Origin: a virus
DNA length: 32,800 bases
IMG/VR virus record: IMGVR_UViG_3300029892_000010
Span: 1-32,800 of that record
Reading direction: 5' to 3' (one strand)
Made by a program: the position numbers and the translations under genes. Position 1 is the stretch's first letter, and each line of letters starts with the position of its first letter. The notes beneath the pieces are model-generated. The model had not been told where the DNA came from. It did no database searches and saw only the letters and a list, made by a program, of their open reading frames with translations. Of the stretch, positions 16,376 through 21,792 are shown one piece after another.

Positions 16376-16554
16376 GACAACTCCTCAATCACCCGGCGAC
16401 ACTCCGGGACCGGCGTCAGCACGCGCACATGGCGCCGTCCGTTGAACACCTGGAACTCCACCCCGCCGGCTGGCGGCCGGCGAATGCGCGGCCGGCGGTC
16501 GACGTACTTCCGCACCAAGTCCGCGTACGCGTACAGCACCTGAAGGTCATCCAT
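16363..16554 (-). CDS. Small basic hypothetical protein
   Basis: 63 aa, ATG at 16554, overlapping the metallophosphoesterase start by 13 bases. Sequence MDDLQVLYAYADLVRKYVDR, then a basic Pro-rich stretch (RRPRIRRPPAGG) and a strand-rich end (VEFQVFNGRRHVRVLTPV). Two conserved-looking halves, no known domain. The overlap implies translation coupled to the esterase. Confidence 0.6.
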   Translation of the reverse strand: MDDLQVLYAYADLVRKYVDRRPRIRRPPAGGVEFQVFNGRRHVRVLTPVPECRRVIEELSCPA

Positions 16555-16557
16555 CGC

Positions 16558-16761
16558 TCACTCCTCTGACTCTTCGTCACCGTTGCCATAAATGCGCCGG
16601 CCGGCGTGCAGCTCGAACGGCTCGCCACACTCGACGCAGATGGCGTGACCGCTGTCGAAAAGGTTGAACGCCCCGCTACCGCAATCCGGACAAAGCAGCG
16701 GCGAATCGGGCTCCCCGTCGGCGGACAACGGAGAAAAATGCACGTCGGCAACACGCGGCAC
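16558..16761 (-). CDS. Zinc-ribbon protein (GTG start)
   Basis: 67 aa from a GTG at 16761, which follows the upstream TAA directly (TAACGTG) and has AGGAA at good spacing. Longer upstream starts would run antisense-like through the neighbouring gene. Two CxxC knuckles, LLCPDCGSG at residues 23-29 and ICVECGEPF at 41-48, make a classic zinc ribbon; the C-terminus is acidic (GDEESEE). Such small ribbons are common phage regulators or adaptor proteins. Specific role unknown. Confidence 0.75.
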   Translation of the reverse strand: MPRVADVHFSPLSADGEPDSPLLCPDCGSGAFNLFDSGHAICVECGEPFELHAGRRIYGNGDEESEE

Positions 16762-16762
16762 G

Positions 16763-16945
16763 TTACCGTTCCTCGATCGACCCCAGCTTCGCAGCTGCGG
16801 CCTCATAGCACCGATCAACCGCCAACTGCGGATTTCGGTCGGTCTCTTTCCAACGGAACAGCGACCGCAGATGCTTCAACTCGATCGTGTAGTTCCCGCG
16901 CGAATCGGGACCAGTTTTGATGACGAGAAAATCGGACCTCTTCAT
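16763..16945 (-). CDS. Small hypothetical protein
   Basis: 60 aa, ATG at 16945. MKRSDFLVIKTGPDSRGNYT begins a two-strand segment, followed by LKHLRSLFRWKETDRNPQ and a helix (LAVDRCYEAAAAKLGSIEER). Its stop is two bases from the next GTG. No motif recognised. It belongs to a run of short coupled genes upstream of the metallophosphoesterase. Confidence 0.6.
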   Translation of the reverse strand: MKRSDFLVIKTGPDSRGNYTIELKHLRSLFRWKETDRNPQLAVDRCYEAAAAKLGSIEER

Positions 16946-16966
16946 GACCTGTCTACCTCACCGCAC

Positions 16967-17242
16967 TCAAAAAACGATTCGGTAAATCACCGAGTACTGG
17001 TCGACCAAGTCCTCCGGGCGGTCGTTGAACGGCTGCCCCTCGGTGAAACTCGAGTGGTGATCGAACTCGAGCACCCACCCGCTGCCGGTGCGCGGCTCGT
17101 AGCGATAGCGAATCACCGACTGCGGGTTCTTACCCTCGTCGATGTGCTTGTCGTACCCCGCGCCCAGCTCGAGGACGTGCTGGTGCGTCGCGCAACCAGA
17201 AAACGCGACGACCGCAGCCAAAATGAGTCCGGCACGGATCAT
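16967..17242 (-). CDS. Phage lipoprotein
   Basis: 91 aa, ATG at 17242 overlapping the protease stop as ATGA. The N-terminus MIRAGLILAAVVAFSGC is a lipoprotein signal peptide with lipobox AFSGC (C17 after cleavage). The mature part is beta-rich with aromatic strands (VLELGAGYDKHI, VIRYRYEPRTGSGWVLEFDH, QYSVIYRIVF), which suits a small periplasm-facing outer membrane lipoprotein. Phage lipoproteins of this size can block superinfection or assist lysis; which applies cannot be read from the sequence. It is coupled to the protease gene. Confidence 0.8.
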   Translation of the reverse strand: MIRAGLILAAVVAFSGCATHQHVLELGAGYDKHIDEGKNPQSVIRYRYEPRTGSGWVLEFDHHSSFTEGQPFNDRPEDLVDQYSVIYRIVF

Positions 17243-17991
17243 GTCGGCGCCTCGAGGAAACGACGAACGATGTCCGCCGGCACGGCGAACCCGATGTGAT
17301 AAACCGGCACCATCGAGAACCCGACAGCACTGGCACGCAGTCGCACGTTGATCCCGGCAACGCAGCGACGATGGGCGTCGAACAGCGGCCCGCCACTCGA
17401 GCCGAACACGATCGACGCGGAGTGCTGCAAGACCTCGACGGTCTGGTCGTCCTCGATCGGCAGCACCAGCCGGGCGTTGCCGACGATCCCCGCCGTCGGG
17501 AACGGGTCCATCCCTGCGGCAGCGCCGACCGACACCACGGCGTCGAACGGGTGCAGAGGCAGTTCGCACAACGAGGCGACGGGAACGCGGTAGCGGACGG
17601 GGAGCGAAACCTTCAGCAGCGCCAGATCGAGCTTGTCGTCTCGACGGATGACTTCGGCAGGGAGGGAACGCAGGTTGAGCGCCACGAAGTGGACGAGGAG
17701 CTTGTCGTCCCCGGCGAGGACGTGTGCCGCAGTGAGAAGCAGCGCCGCACCGGGCGCCGCGGTGATGACGACCGCGGAGCCGTGGCCGCCGTCACTACGG
17801 GCGACGGTCGCCGTCGCTTCGATCGTCGCGGCGTCGGTGTCAACCCGCAGAGGCGCCGCAGCGTTGACACCGCGAGCTAAGTACCCGGTGCAAAAGCCCA
17901 GGGCGCCAAAAATCAGCGCCAGGGAAAGAAACAGCAGCCGAAACAGGTTCACCTTGGCCGGCTCCATTGGCGATTCGAGAGACAGACTCAT
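17239..17991 (-). CDS. Membrane-anchored trypsin-like serine protease
   Basis: 250 aa from the ATG at 17991; starts at GTG 18009 or ATG 17967 are also possible, and none has a strong ribosome site. One N-terminal membrane span (LFRLLFLSLALIFGALGFCTGYL) is followed by a chymotrypsin-fold protease. Catalytic triad candidates are H90 in LLTAAHVLAG, D122 in KLDLALL and S199 in FGSSGGPLF, all in proper context. The anchor places the protease outside the cytoplasm. It is the first gene of the leftward block and couples to the lipoprotein. Roles in host envelope modification, lysis or exclusion are inference. Confidence 0.82.
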   Translation of the reverse strand: MSLSLESPMEPAKVNLFRLLFLSLALIFGALGFCTGYLARGVNAAAPLRVDTDAATIEATATVARSDGGHGSAVVITAAPGAALLLTAAHVLAGDDKLLVHFVALNLRSLPAEVIRRDDKLDLALLKVSLPVRYRVPVASLCELPLHPFDAVVSVGAAAGMDPFPTAGIVGNARLVLPIEDDQTVEVLQHSASIVFGSSGGPLFDAHRRCVAGINVRLRASAVGFSMVPVYHIGFAVPADIVRRFLEAPT

Positions 17992-17995
17992 AGCG

Positions 17996-18007
17996 TATCT
18001 GTCTATC
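17996..18007 (-). promoter_or_regulatory. Motif GATAGACAGATA upstream of the leftward block
   Basis: On the minus strand the sequence GATAGACAGATA lies just upstream of the protease start. It matches the ACAGATAGAC-type motif found in the rightward promoters. A TTGTGA element (18013-18018) and a TATGAG (17987-17992) flank it, but their 20-base spacing is too long for a normal sigma70 promoter, so only the motif is claimed. Confidence 0.4.
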
Positions 18008-18041
18008 ACATCTCACAACGGGCGTGCAAGGCGGGACGGGA

Positions 18042-18248
18042 TCAGAGCAGGATCGCGAGGAAAAACAACACAAGCACGACGTACCCCGTCACGTCGAGCC
18101 AATCGGCGGCGTAATTTCGTTCGAGGTATTCGAGCAGCGTTCGGGTATACGCGTGAGCGGAAAAATTCCGGAGGGAATTGCGAGCCGGGTATTTATTTTT
18201 TGGAAAAATTTTGTGAGGTAATTTTTCGGAAATACCAGAGCGAAACAC
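18042..18248 (-). CDS. Possible small membrane protein, start uncertain
   Basis: An open frame ends with a clear hydrophobic span (GYVVLVLFFLAILL) after a charged amphipathic helix (LLEYLERNYAADWLD). Candidate starts are GTG codons at 18248 or 18260, neither with a good ribosome site; the longer open frame upstream to 18533 has non-coding-like composition (Pro/Arg/Gly-rich). The A+T-rich DNA at 18150-18240 within it also argues that part of it is regulatory. If real, it is a C-terminal tail-anchored peptide of about 68 aa, and a holin-like role could be considered. Low confidence. Confidence 0.3.
   Translation of the reverse strand: MFRSGISEKLPHKIFPKNKYPARNSLRNFSAHAYTRTLLEYLERNYAADWLDVTGYVVLVLFFLAILL
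18189..18235. repeat. Nested inverted repeat in an A+T-rich island
   Basis: GTATTT (18189-18194) pairs with AAATAC (18230-18235), and inside it GAAAAATT (18203-18210) pairs with AATTTTTC (18220-18227) around a nine-base loop. A related GGAAAAATTCC with a small dyad lies just left at about 18161-18179. The island stands out from G+C-rich surroundings. It could be an operator or structured DNA site; it lacks the G+C stem expected of an intrinsic terminator. The rest of 18249-18533 shows only G/C tracts, a GGCCACC/GGTGGCC hairpin at 18255-18272 and the direct repeat listed next. Confidence 0.5.
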
Positions 18249-18482
18249 CCCCAAGGCCACCCCATGGTGGCCCCGTGCCACCCTGTCACCCCCTCCCCTG
18301 GGGGGCGTCCGGCAGGCCATCTCGAGGCGGGTGGAAGAGTACCGATCCCGTCCCCCTGGTTCTCGGTTCAAGGGCTTAGCATCACTATGGGGCGCTCCTG
18401 GGGCGACGGCGCGCGGGCCAGCCTTACCGACGCGACGCGAGCCGCCGGGTAGGTGCGACTCAGGCGCACGCTCGCCGGACCC

Positions 18483-18505
18483 CTTTGATCGATTTCTTTG
18501 ATCGA
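18483..18505. repeat. Direct repeat CTTTGATCGA, two copies 13 bases apart
   Basis: CTTTGATCGA occurs at 18483-18492 and 18496-18505, just downstream of the leftward SprT-like gene. A related CTTTGATC lies in the divergent control region near 19508. It may be a paired protein-binding site; function unknown. Confidence 0.4.
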
Positions 18506-18533
18506 ACCCCGGTGCCACGACAAACAACGTCAA

Positions 18534-18923
18534 TCAGAAGCACGCACGGGGAAAGCCCAGCTCACGGCATACCTCGTCAGCCGCGCGCTGGAAGGAAGGG
18601 CCATGGATGTACCGCCCGCGGCGCGTCGACCATGGCAACTTCGCCACGTCCTCGTGGATGTGGACCATCTCGTGTGCCAACGTCGCGACTACGCCGTACA
18701 GCTCCCGGTGCGGCGCCACGTAGACACGCCACCGCTTACGGCCGAGATACACACACTGACCGCGCAGCGGCTTATCACCTTTGTGCCTGCGGCGTCGAAT
18801 CCCTTTCAGCACGAACTCGACGCGTTCGACCGGCGGCATCTCCCATCTCGAGAACGGCGGCAGAGACCGCAGCATCTCGTAGTTGGCGCGCAACTGCTCA
18901 ACGGTCGGTCTCACCATGCGCAT
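18534..18923 (-). CDS. SprT-like zinc metalloprotease
   Basis: 129 aa from the ATG at 18923, placed two bases after the upstream stop and about 11 bases after GAGGAG; an in-frame extension upstream has no ribosome site. The zinc site is TLAHEMVHIHED (H84, E85, H88), with a third ligand likely in RYIHGPSFQRAADEVC. This HExxH plus downstream HGxxF arrangement is that of SprT/Wss1-type proteases. In cells these act on DNA-bound proteins; phage copies are common but little studied. A role in DNA-protein processing is inference. Confidence 0.8.
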   Translation of the reverse strand: MRMVRPTVEQLRANYEMLRSLPPFSRWEMPPVERVEFVLKGIRRRRHKGDKPLRGQCVYLGRKRWRVYVAPHRELYGVVATLAHEMVHIHEDVAKLPWSTRRGRYIHGPSFQRAADEVCRELGFPRACF

Positions 18924-18925
18924 AG

Positions 18926-19123
18926 CTACATCAGCTCCTCGCCAAACGATTCCACCCAAGTCAGGAGATCGCGCGCAGGCGTATCGTCGGAGACCTCGAA
19001 CGTCGTGCCGGCGTCACCCATTGCCTTGACTTGCACCCGCGGATTCGGAACGCGCCCGCGAAAGCCCAGCGCGTACACCCGCGAGCCGTCCTCGAAGTCG
19101 ATCACGATGGGCACAACCTTCAC
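18926..19123 (-). CDS. Small hypothetical protein upstream of SprT-like gene
   Basis: 65 aa from a GTG at 19123 with GAGAGGGAG upstream. MKVVPIVIDFEDGSRVYALG, then RVPNPRVQVKAMGDAGTTFEV, followed by a short helix (ARDLLTWVESFGEEL). Small beta-rich protein with no cysteine motif. It is the first gene behind the leftward promoter at 19314-19342 and is coupled closely to the metalloprotease gene. Confidence 0.7.
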   Translation of the reverse strand: MKVVPIVIDFEDGSRVYALGFRGRVPNPRVQVKAMGDAGTTFEVSDDTPARDLLTWVESFGEELM

Positions 19124-19263
19124 GCACTCCCTCTCCCCGAAAACCTAAGTCGCGGCGCACCCAGGCTAGGAGGCGCAGGGTTTGGGCAACCCCTAGATGG
19201 ACAGGCGGCCTGGGGCGCCGCGAGGGATGGATAGTACCACAGATGGACACTCCCGGTCTCCTG

Positions 19264-19275
19264 ACAGATAGACAG
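19264..19275 (+). promoter_or_regulatory. ACAGATAGACAG motif in the divergent region
   Basis: ACAGATAGACAG follows CTG, giving CTGACA like a -35 element, but there is no -10 at usual distance. It belongs to the set of ACAGATAGAC motifs found in control regions of this phage and may be a regulator site acting on the leftward promoter 40-70 bases away. Confidence 0.4.
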
Positions 19276-19288
19276 GTAGCAGGTTTCA

Positions 19289-19477
19289 GGTTGCAACCAG
19301 TTTGCAACTCCCTTATATATATTTTTCTTTTCTTTCTATCAAAAACATGTCCAAGTAATAGGATTTGGGCTCGCAACCCGCAACCTCTGCAACCGTACGA
19401 GCCTTGCCGCACTGTTCTTCGGCTGCGGTACAACGCCCATCGGACCTTGAACAACGATACGGCGATAAACAGCAACC
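19289..19477. repeat. Cluster of GCAACC repeats (iteron-like)
   Basis: GCAACC occurs at 19293-19298, 19373-19378, 19380-19385, 19389-19394 and 19472-19477, and a GCAACT variant at 19304-19309. The first copy is part of the perfect palindrome GGTTGCAACC (19289-19298). The cluster surrounds an A+T-rich tract (19312-19345) in the gap between the two divergent gene blocks. Such repeats plus A+T-rich DNA fit an origin or a multi-site operator. I see no gene in 19124-19619. Confidence 0.55.
19314..19342 (-). promoter_or_regulatory. Leftward sigma70-type promoter
   Basis: On the minus strand TTGATA (19342-19337) is followed after 17 bases of A-rich DNA by TATATA (19319-19314). Both boxes and spacing fit a sigma70 promoter reading toward the gene at 19123. 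The GCAACC repeats flank and follow it, so it may be regulated. Confidence 0.6.
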
Positions 19478-19498
19478 TCGATACAGCGATTCAAAGAT

Positions 19499-19521
19499 TT
19501 GATAACTCTTTGATCTATCAA
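19499..19521. promoter_or_regulatory. Dyad TTGATA-N11-TATCAA, possible operator
   Basis: TTGATA (19499-19504) and TATCAA (19516-19521) form an inverted repeat that lies 18 bases upstream of the -35 box of the rightward promoter. A second small dyad, CAAAGA/TCTTTG, overlaps it. Spacing suits a dimeric repressor or activator; the binding protein is unknown. Confidence 0.4.
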
Positions 19522-19538
19522 TCTTCGATTACCGCCGC

Positions 19539-19569
19539 TTGACAGTGAGATAGATAGTTGCCGTAGAAT
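19539..19569 (+). promoter_or_regulatory. Rightward early promoter
   Basis: TTGACA (19539-19544) is followed by a spacer containing GAGATAGATAG and a -10-like TAGAAT (19564-19569). The spacing is 19 bases, a bit long; GTAGAA gives 18. It would start transcription about 45 bases before the first rightward gene. The spacer repeats the GATAGATAG theme seen at 26974. Confidence 0.6.
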
Positions 19570-19619
19570 GGCGCCCTTGGCAGTTGGAGGTTTGGCACTT
19601 CAAGCCTGGAGGAGGCGCC

Positions 19620-19856
19620 ATGGTTATCACGATCACCCTGTCCGATGCACCCAACGGGTGCGCCTGCGGGTGCGGCAGCAGGCTGCACCTTGACGTTCAG
19701 GCCCACCGCGCAGACGAGGAGCCCGATCCCGATCCCGATCCCGAGCCGTCGGAGGCCGGGGAGGCAGCGGAGCTGATGCTGGACGCGCTGCTGAAGCACT
19801 ACGACATCCGCCGGGAGGAGCCGCTTGCGAGCATCTCCCATCCCACCGTCAACTGA
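19620..19856 (+). CDS. Small acidic early protein
   Basis: 78 aa; ATG at 19620 with GGAGGAGG five bases upstream, so a longer TTG-started frame is rejected. Sequence MVITITLSDAPNGCACGCGS has a CACGC cluster, and the middle is an Asp-Pro run (EEPDPDPDPEP), followed by a helix (AAELMLDALLKHYDIRREE). First gene after the rightward promoter. The cysteine cluster could bind metal; acidic early proteins sometimes act as DNA mimics or inhibitors, but nothing specific can be assigned. Confidence 0.7.
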   Translation: MVITITLSDAPNGCACGCGSRLHLDVQAHRADEEPDPDPDPEPSEAGEAAELMLDALLKHYDIRREEPLASISHPTVN

Positions 19857-19872
19857 CCGACCGGAGAACGCC

Positions 19873-20253
19873 ATGCACCAGCCAGTGATGTCGCTCGTCC
19901 ACGAACAGAGTGCCGTCGAGCACAACGCCAAGCTCCTCGCCGATGTCCTTCGGTGGTGGAAGCTGGGCCACAAGTACCGGGCGCTCGGGACGACGTGGCA
20001 GATGATCGCCAACTTTGTGCGCGGCGCTGCCGCATACGCGGACGCGTTCGGTCACGAGGACGTGCTCGACGATCTCCAGACGCTGTTCCAGGTCGCGCTC
20101 GAGCATCACTTCGAGATCATGGAGCACGGCATACCAATGGCGGAGCACTTGAAGGCGCGTCAGTTGTTCGCCCAAGAGTACGCCAAGGAGTTCGGGCTCA
20201 AGGGCGACAAGCGTCCGTCGGTCTTGGTCGTCGCGCCCGCGGGGCACGCGTAG
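19873..20253 (+). CDS. Hypothetical helical early protein
   Basis: 126 aa, ATG at 19873 with GGAG nearby. The product is all-helical by pattern (NAKLLADVLRWWKLGHKYRALG, TWQMIANFVRGAAAYADAFGH, DVLDDLQTLFQVALEHHFEI). No motif recognised. It lies in the early operon between two other small genes. Confidence 0.7.
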   Translation: MHQPVMSLVHEQSAVEHNAKLLADVLRWWKLGHKYRALGTTWQMIANFVRGAAAYADAFGHEDVLDDLQTLFQVALEHHFEIMEHGIPMAEHLKARQLFAQEYAKEFGLKGDKRPSVLVVAPAGHA

Positions 20254-20262
20254 AAGGTCGTC

Positions 20263-20643
20263 ATGTGTGTCAAGTTCTTTGGCGATTGGATGGAGGTGAA
20301 GGAGCTGGTGACCGCCTACAAGGTGGTGCGCCGCGTGCCCGGCCTCGAGCACACCTACCGGTCCAAGACGTTACCGCACTCACGGTCCCCGCAACCTGGG
20401 TCGCCCAACTCTGGGCGTAAGCTGAAGTACCGGCTGCACGAGGAGACCCGCTCCGGTGCACCGGGCATCTACTGCTATGCCGTGAGGCCGACGCTTCCGA
20501 AAGACCAGTATCACGAGCGCTCGCTGCTCGAGGTGGAGATTCCCGCTGGCGCGAAGATTCGGTTTGGCCGAGTGCGCTCCAGGCAGGTGACGGTGAACGC
20601 CACGCGCGTGATCCCCAGGAGGGTGCTGCTCGGCATTTTATGA
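20263..20643 (+). CDS. Hypothetical early protein
   Basis: 126 aa, ATG at 20263 with AAGG upstream. KELVTAYKVVRRV and EHTYRSKTLPHSR precede GAPGIYCYAVRPTL, then SLLEVEIPAGAKIRFGR and RVRSRQVTVNATRVIPRR. The order YK-x-YR-x-GIYCYA-x-LLEVEIP resembles small phage proteins of unknown function that share a compact beta domain. Its stop overlaps the next start as ATGA. Confidence 0.65.
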   Translation: MCVKFFGDWMEVKELVTAYKVVRRVPGLEHTYRSKTLPHSRSPQPGSPNSGRKLKYRLHEETRSGAPGIYCYAVRPTLPKDQYHERSLLEVEIPAGAKIRFGRVRSRQVTVNATRVIPRRVLLGIL

Positions 20644-20801
20644 GCTGGCGTCTGATCCTGGTCGCCGCTGTCGTTGCCACGATCACGGCAGCGGCTGTTC
20701 ATCGTGCCCGCGCGCACGACGACTGCGGGGAGCCATACTCGGGCGCGGAACTTCTGCCGATCACTGGAGATAAGCCGCGTTGCGAAGCAACGTCGGCTTG
20801 A
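20640..20801 (+). CDS. 53-aa secreted or membrane-anchored peptide, 3' end inside an attC-like site
   Basis: ATG at 20640 overlaps the upstream stop (ATGA); stop TGA at 20799-20801. The start MSWRLILVAAVVATITAAAV is a signal peptide or anchor; the short rest has two cysteines (C29 and C48) able to form a disulfide if exported. Its last 15 codons lie within the attC-like hairpin at 20756-20815, so the C-terminus is encoded by recombination-site DNA. The original 3' end may have been replaced when the cassette inserted. Function unknown. Confidence 0.6.
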   Translation: MSWRLILVAAVVATITAAAVHRARAHDDCGEPYSGAELLPITGDKPRCEATSA

Positions 20802-20815
20802 GCGACTTGTTATGC
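20756..20815 (+). other. attC-like recombination site, left boundary of gene cassette
   Basis: The right core is GTTATGC (20809-20815), close to the integron consensus GTTRRRY. Nine bases to its left is CGGCTT (20794-20799), which pairs with AAGCCG (20772-20777); the inner stem CGTTGC/GCAACG closes on GAA. T20793 is left unpaired, like the extrahelical bases of attC. The left core at the mirrored nine-base distance is GCCGATC (20756-20762), a degenerate match (5 of 7 to GCCTAAC). No T-tract follows, so it is not a terminator. Confidence 0.65.
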
Positions 20816-21300
20816 GGCATTGGTGGCTGACGAAGGACGGAGACCGTGATTGCCTGGAACTCTACGAACGGCACTACAGCGCCTACCGGTACAGGGACGG
20901 ACGTGAGCGCAAATTGTTCGTCGGGCCGGGCGAGAAAGTCGTTCTGCGCACCGAATCAGGAGATGCCATGTTCGTGTGGCGGAAGTTCATCGACGACAGC
21001 GGCCAGCGCGGGATCAACTGCGCAGTTTTCAGAAACGAAGGCCAGATCCGCAGCAGCGACCTCATACGACAAGCGGACGAAATTGCTGATTGCCTCTGGC
21101 CTGATCGCCGGCATTACACCTACGTCAATCCGAAAGCGATCCGCTCAACAAACCCTGGATATTGCTTTATCGCAGCAGGATGGAACCGATGCGGAAGAAC
21201 GAAAGGCGGACTGATCGTGCTGGAGCGCGTCATGCCGCCTAACGCCTGAATTCAGGTGACGGCAAAAGCGCAGCTTTTGACGGTCACCTGCAATGACGGG
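20810..21300 (+). mobile_element. Integron-type gene cassette
   Basis: The 491 bases between the predicted cut points (G/TT at 20809-20810 and 21300-21301) carry one gene in the attC orientation. The ATG is two bases after the left cut, and the stop lies inside the right attC. This compact promoterless layout is that of integron gene cassettes. No integron integrase gene or attI site is seen in the window, so insertion must have been carried out elsewhere, for example by a host integron. Confidence 0.65.
20812..21249 (+). CDS. Cassette-borne hypothetical protein
   Basis: 145 aa from the ATG at 20812, directly after the left recombination point; the open frame upstream is not coding-like. Stop TGA at 21247-21249 lies within the right attC site, as in typical cassettes. 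Features: MRHWWLTKDGDRDCLELYER, ERKLFVGPGEKVVLRTESGD, AMFVWRKFIDDSGQRGINCAV, RNEGQ, a Tyr-rich segment (RRHYTYVNPKAI), and GYCFIAAGWNRCGRTKGGL. The many Trp and paired Cys suggest a compact alpha/beta domain. I do not recognise the function; cassette genes often carry defence or adaptive roles. Ribosome binding may depend on readthrough from the upstream gene. Confidence 0.7.
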   Translation: MRHWWLTKDGDRDCLELYERHYSAYRYRDGRERKLFVGPGEKVVLRTESGDAMFVWRKFIDDSGQRGINCAVFRNEGQIRSSDLIRQADEIADCLWPDRRHYTYVNPKAIRSTNPGYCFIAAGWNRCGRTKGGLIVLERVMPPNA

Positions 21301-21306
21301 TTAGCC
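21237..21306 (+). other. attC-like recombination site, right boundary of gene cassette
   Basis: Left core GCCTAAC (21237-21243) matches RYYYAAC exactly. Nine bases on, CAGGTGAC (21253-21260) pairs with GTCACCTG (21283-21290), which is nine bases before the right core GTTAGCC (21300-21306). The inner stem CAAAAGC/GCTTTTG closes on GCA, and G21282 can be extrahelical. Length (70 bases), symmetric nine-base spacers and both cores fit the attC folded-hairpin plan. The right core departs from GTTRRRY at one base. Confidence 0.75.
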
Positions 21307-21348
21307 GGCTACCCGCGATAAAGCCCGGCGCATTCAAGGATTTGCGAA

Positions 21349-21540
21349 ATGACCAAGAAAGTAAGAATCGAGAACGCCGACACCGCCAACTACAAGGTGG
21401 TTGTTCAGGTTTGGGACAAGGGGCACGACGGCCAGCCGGACGTGATGGCCTTCGAGAAGGTGCTGCACAACCCCTGCGACATCACTGGCGACGACGTGTA
21501 TCTGACCAGCACCCGCTACGTGGTGGTCAAGGAGGCGTAA
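21349..21540 (+). CDS. Small hypothetical early protein
   Basis: 63 aa, ATG at 21349 with AAGGA upstream. MTKKVRIENADTANYKVVVQ, WDKGHDGQPDVMAFEKVL, then TSTRYVVVKEA: a small beta-sandwich-like phage protein of a type often found near phage early or replication genes. First gene after the right attC. Function unknown. Confidence 0.7.
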   Translation: MTKKVRIENADTANYKVVVQVWDKGHDGQPDVMAFEKVLHNPCDITGDDVYLTSTRYVVVKEA

Positions 21541-21542
21541 TC

Positions 21543-21758
21543 GTGACGACGGGCGCGCCGAGGATTTGCCGCTCTTGCGGCCACGAACTTGCCGAAGCCA
21601 AGCACGGCCGCTACTGCAAGAACGGCTGCCAGACCTACACGGCGCAGCCCGTCGGCTCGGAATACCTGACCGCCAAGGGACTAGCGCGAGACGAGGACGG
21701 TCGAGTTTGGGAAACCGGCGGAGTTGGCGGAATACGGCGCTTGCTAAGAGCAAGTTGA
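21543..21758 (+). CDS. Small zinc-ribbon protein (GTG start)
   Basis: 71 aa from a GTG at 21543, two bases after the previous stop, with GGAGG in the 3' end of that gene. A longer frame upstream runs through the neighbour in another frame and is rejected. CRSC (residues 9-12) and CKNGC pairs make a zinc knuckle; the rest (EYLTAKGLARDEDGRVWE) is charged. Possible DNA- or RNA-binding adaptor; role unknown. Confidence 0.65.
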   Translation: MTTGAPRICRSCGHELAEAKHGRYCKNGCQTYTAQPVGSEYLTAKGLARDEDGRVWETGGVGGIRRLLRAS

Positions 21759-21792
21759 TTTTCATACTGCGATAGGACCAATTAATCAAATG

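Noticed and set aside
18255-18272. Terminator at GGCCACC-CCAT-GGTGGCC
   Set aside because: Good stem but no T-run on either strand, within G/C-rich low-complexity DNA.
19014-19475. Leftward 153-aa frame across the divergent region
   Set aside because: No coding-like composition; it covers promoters and repeats and overlaps the start of the real gene at 19123.
20772-20799. Intrinsic terminator after the 53-aa gene
   Set aside because: The hairpin lacks a T-run; spacing to GTTATGC and the unpaired base fit attC better.
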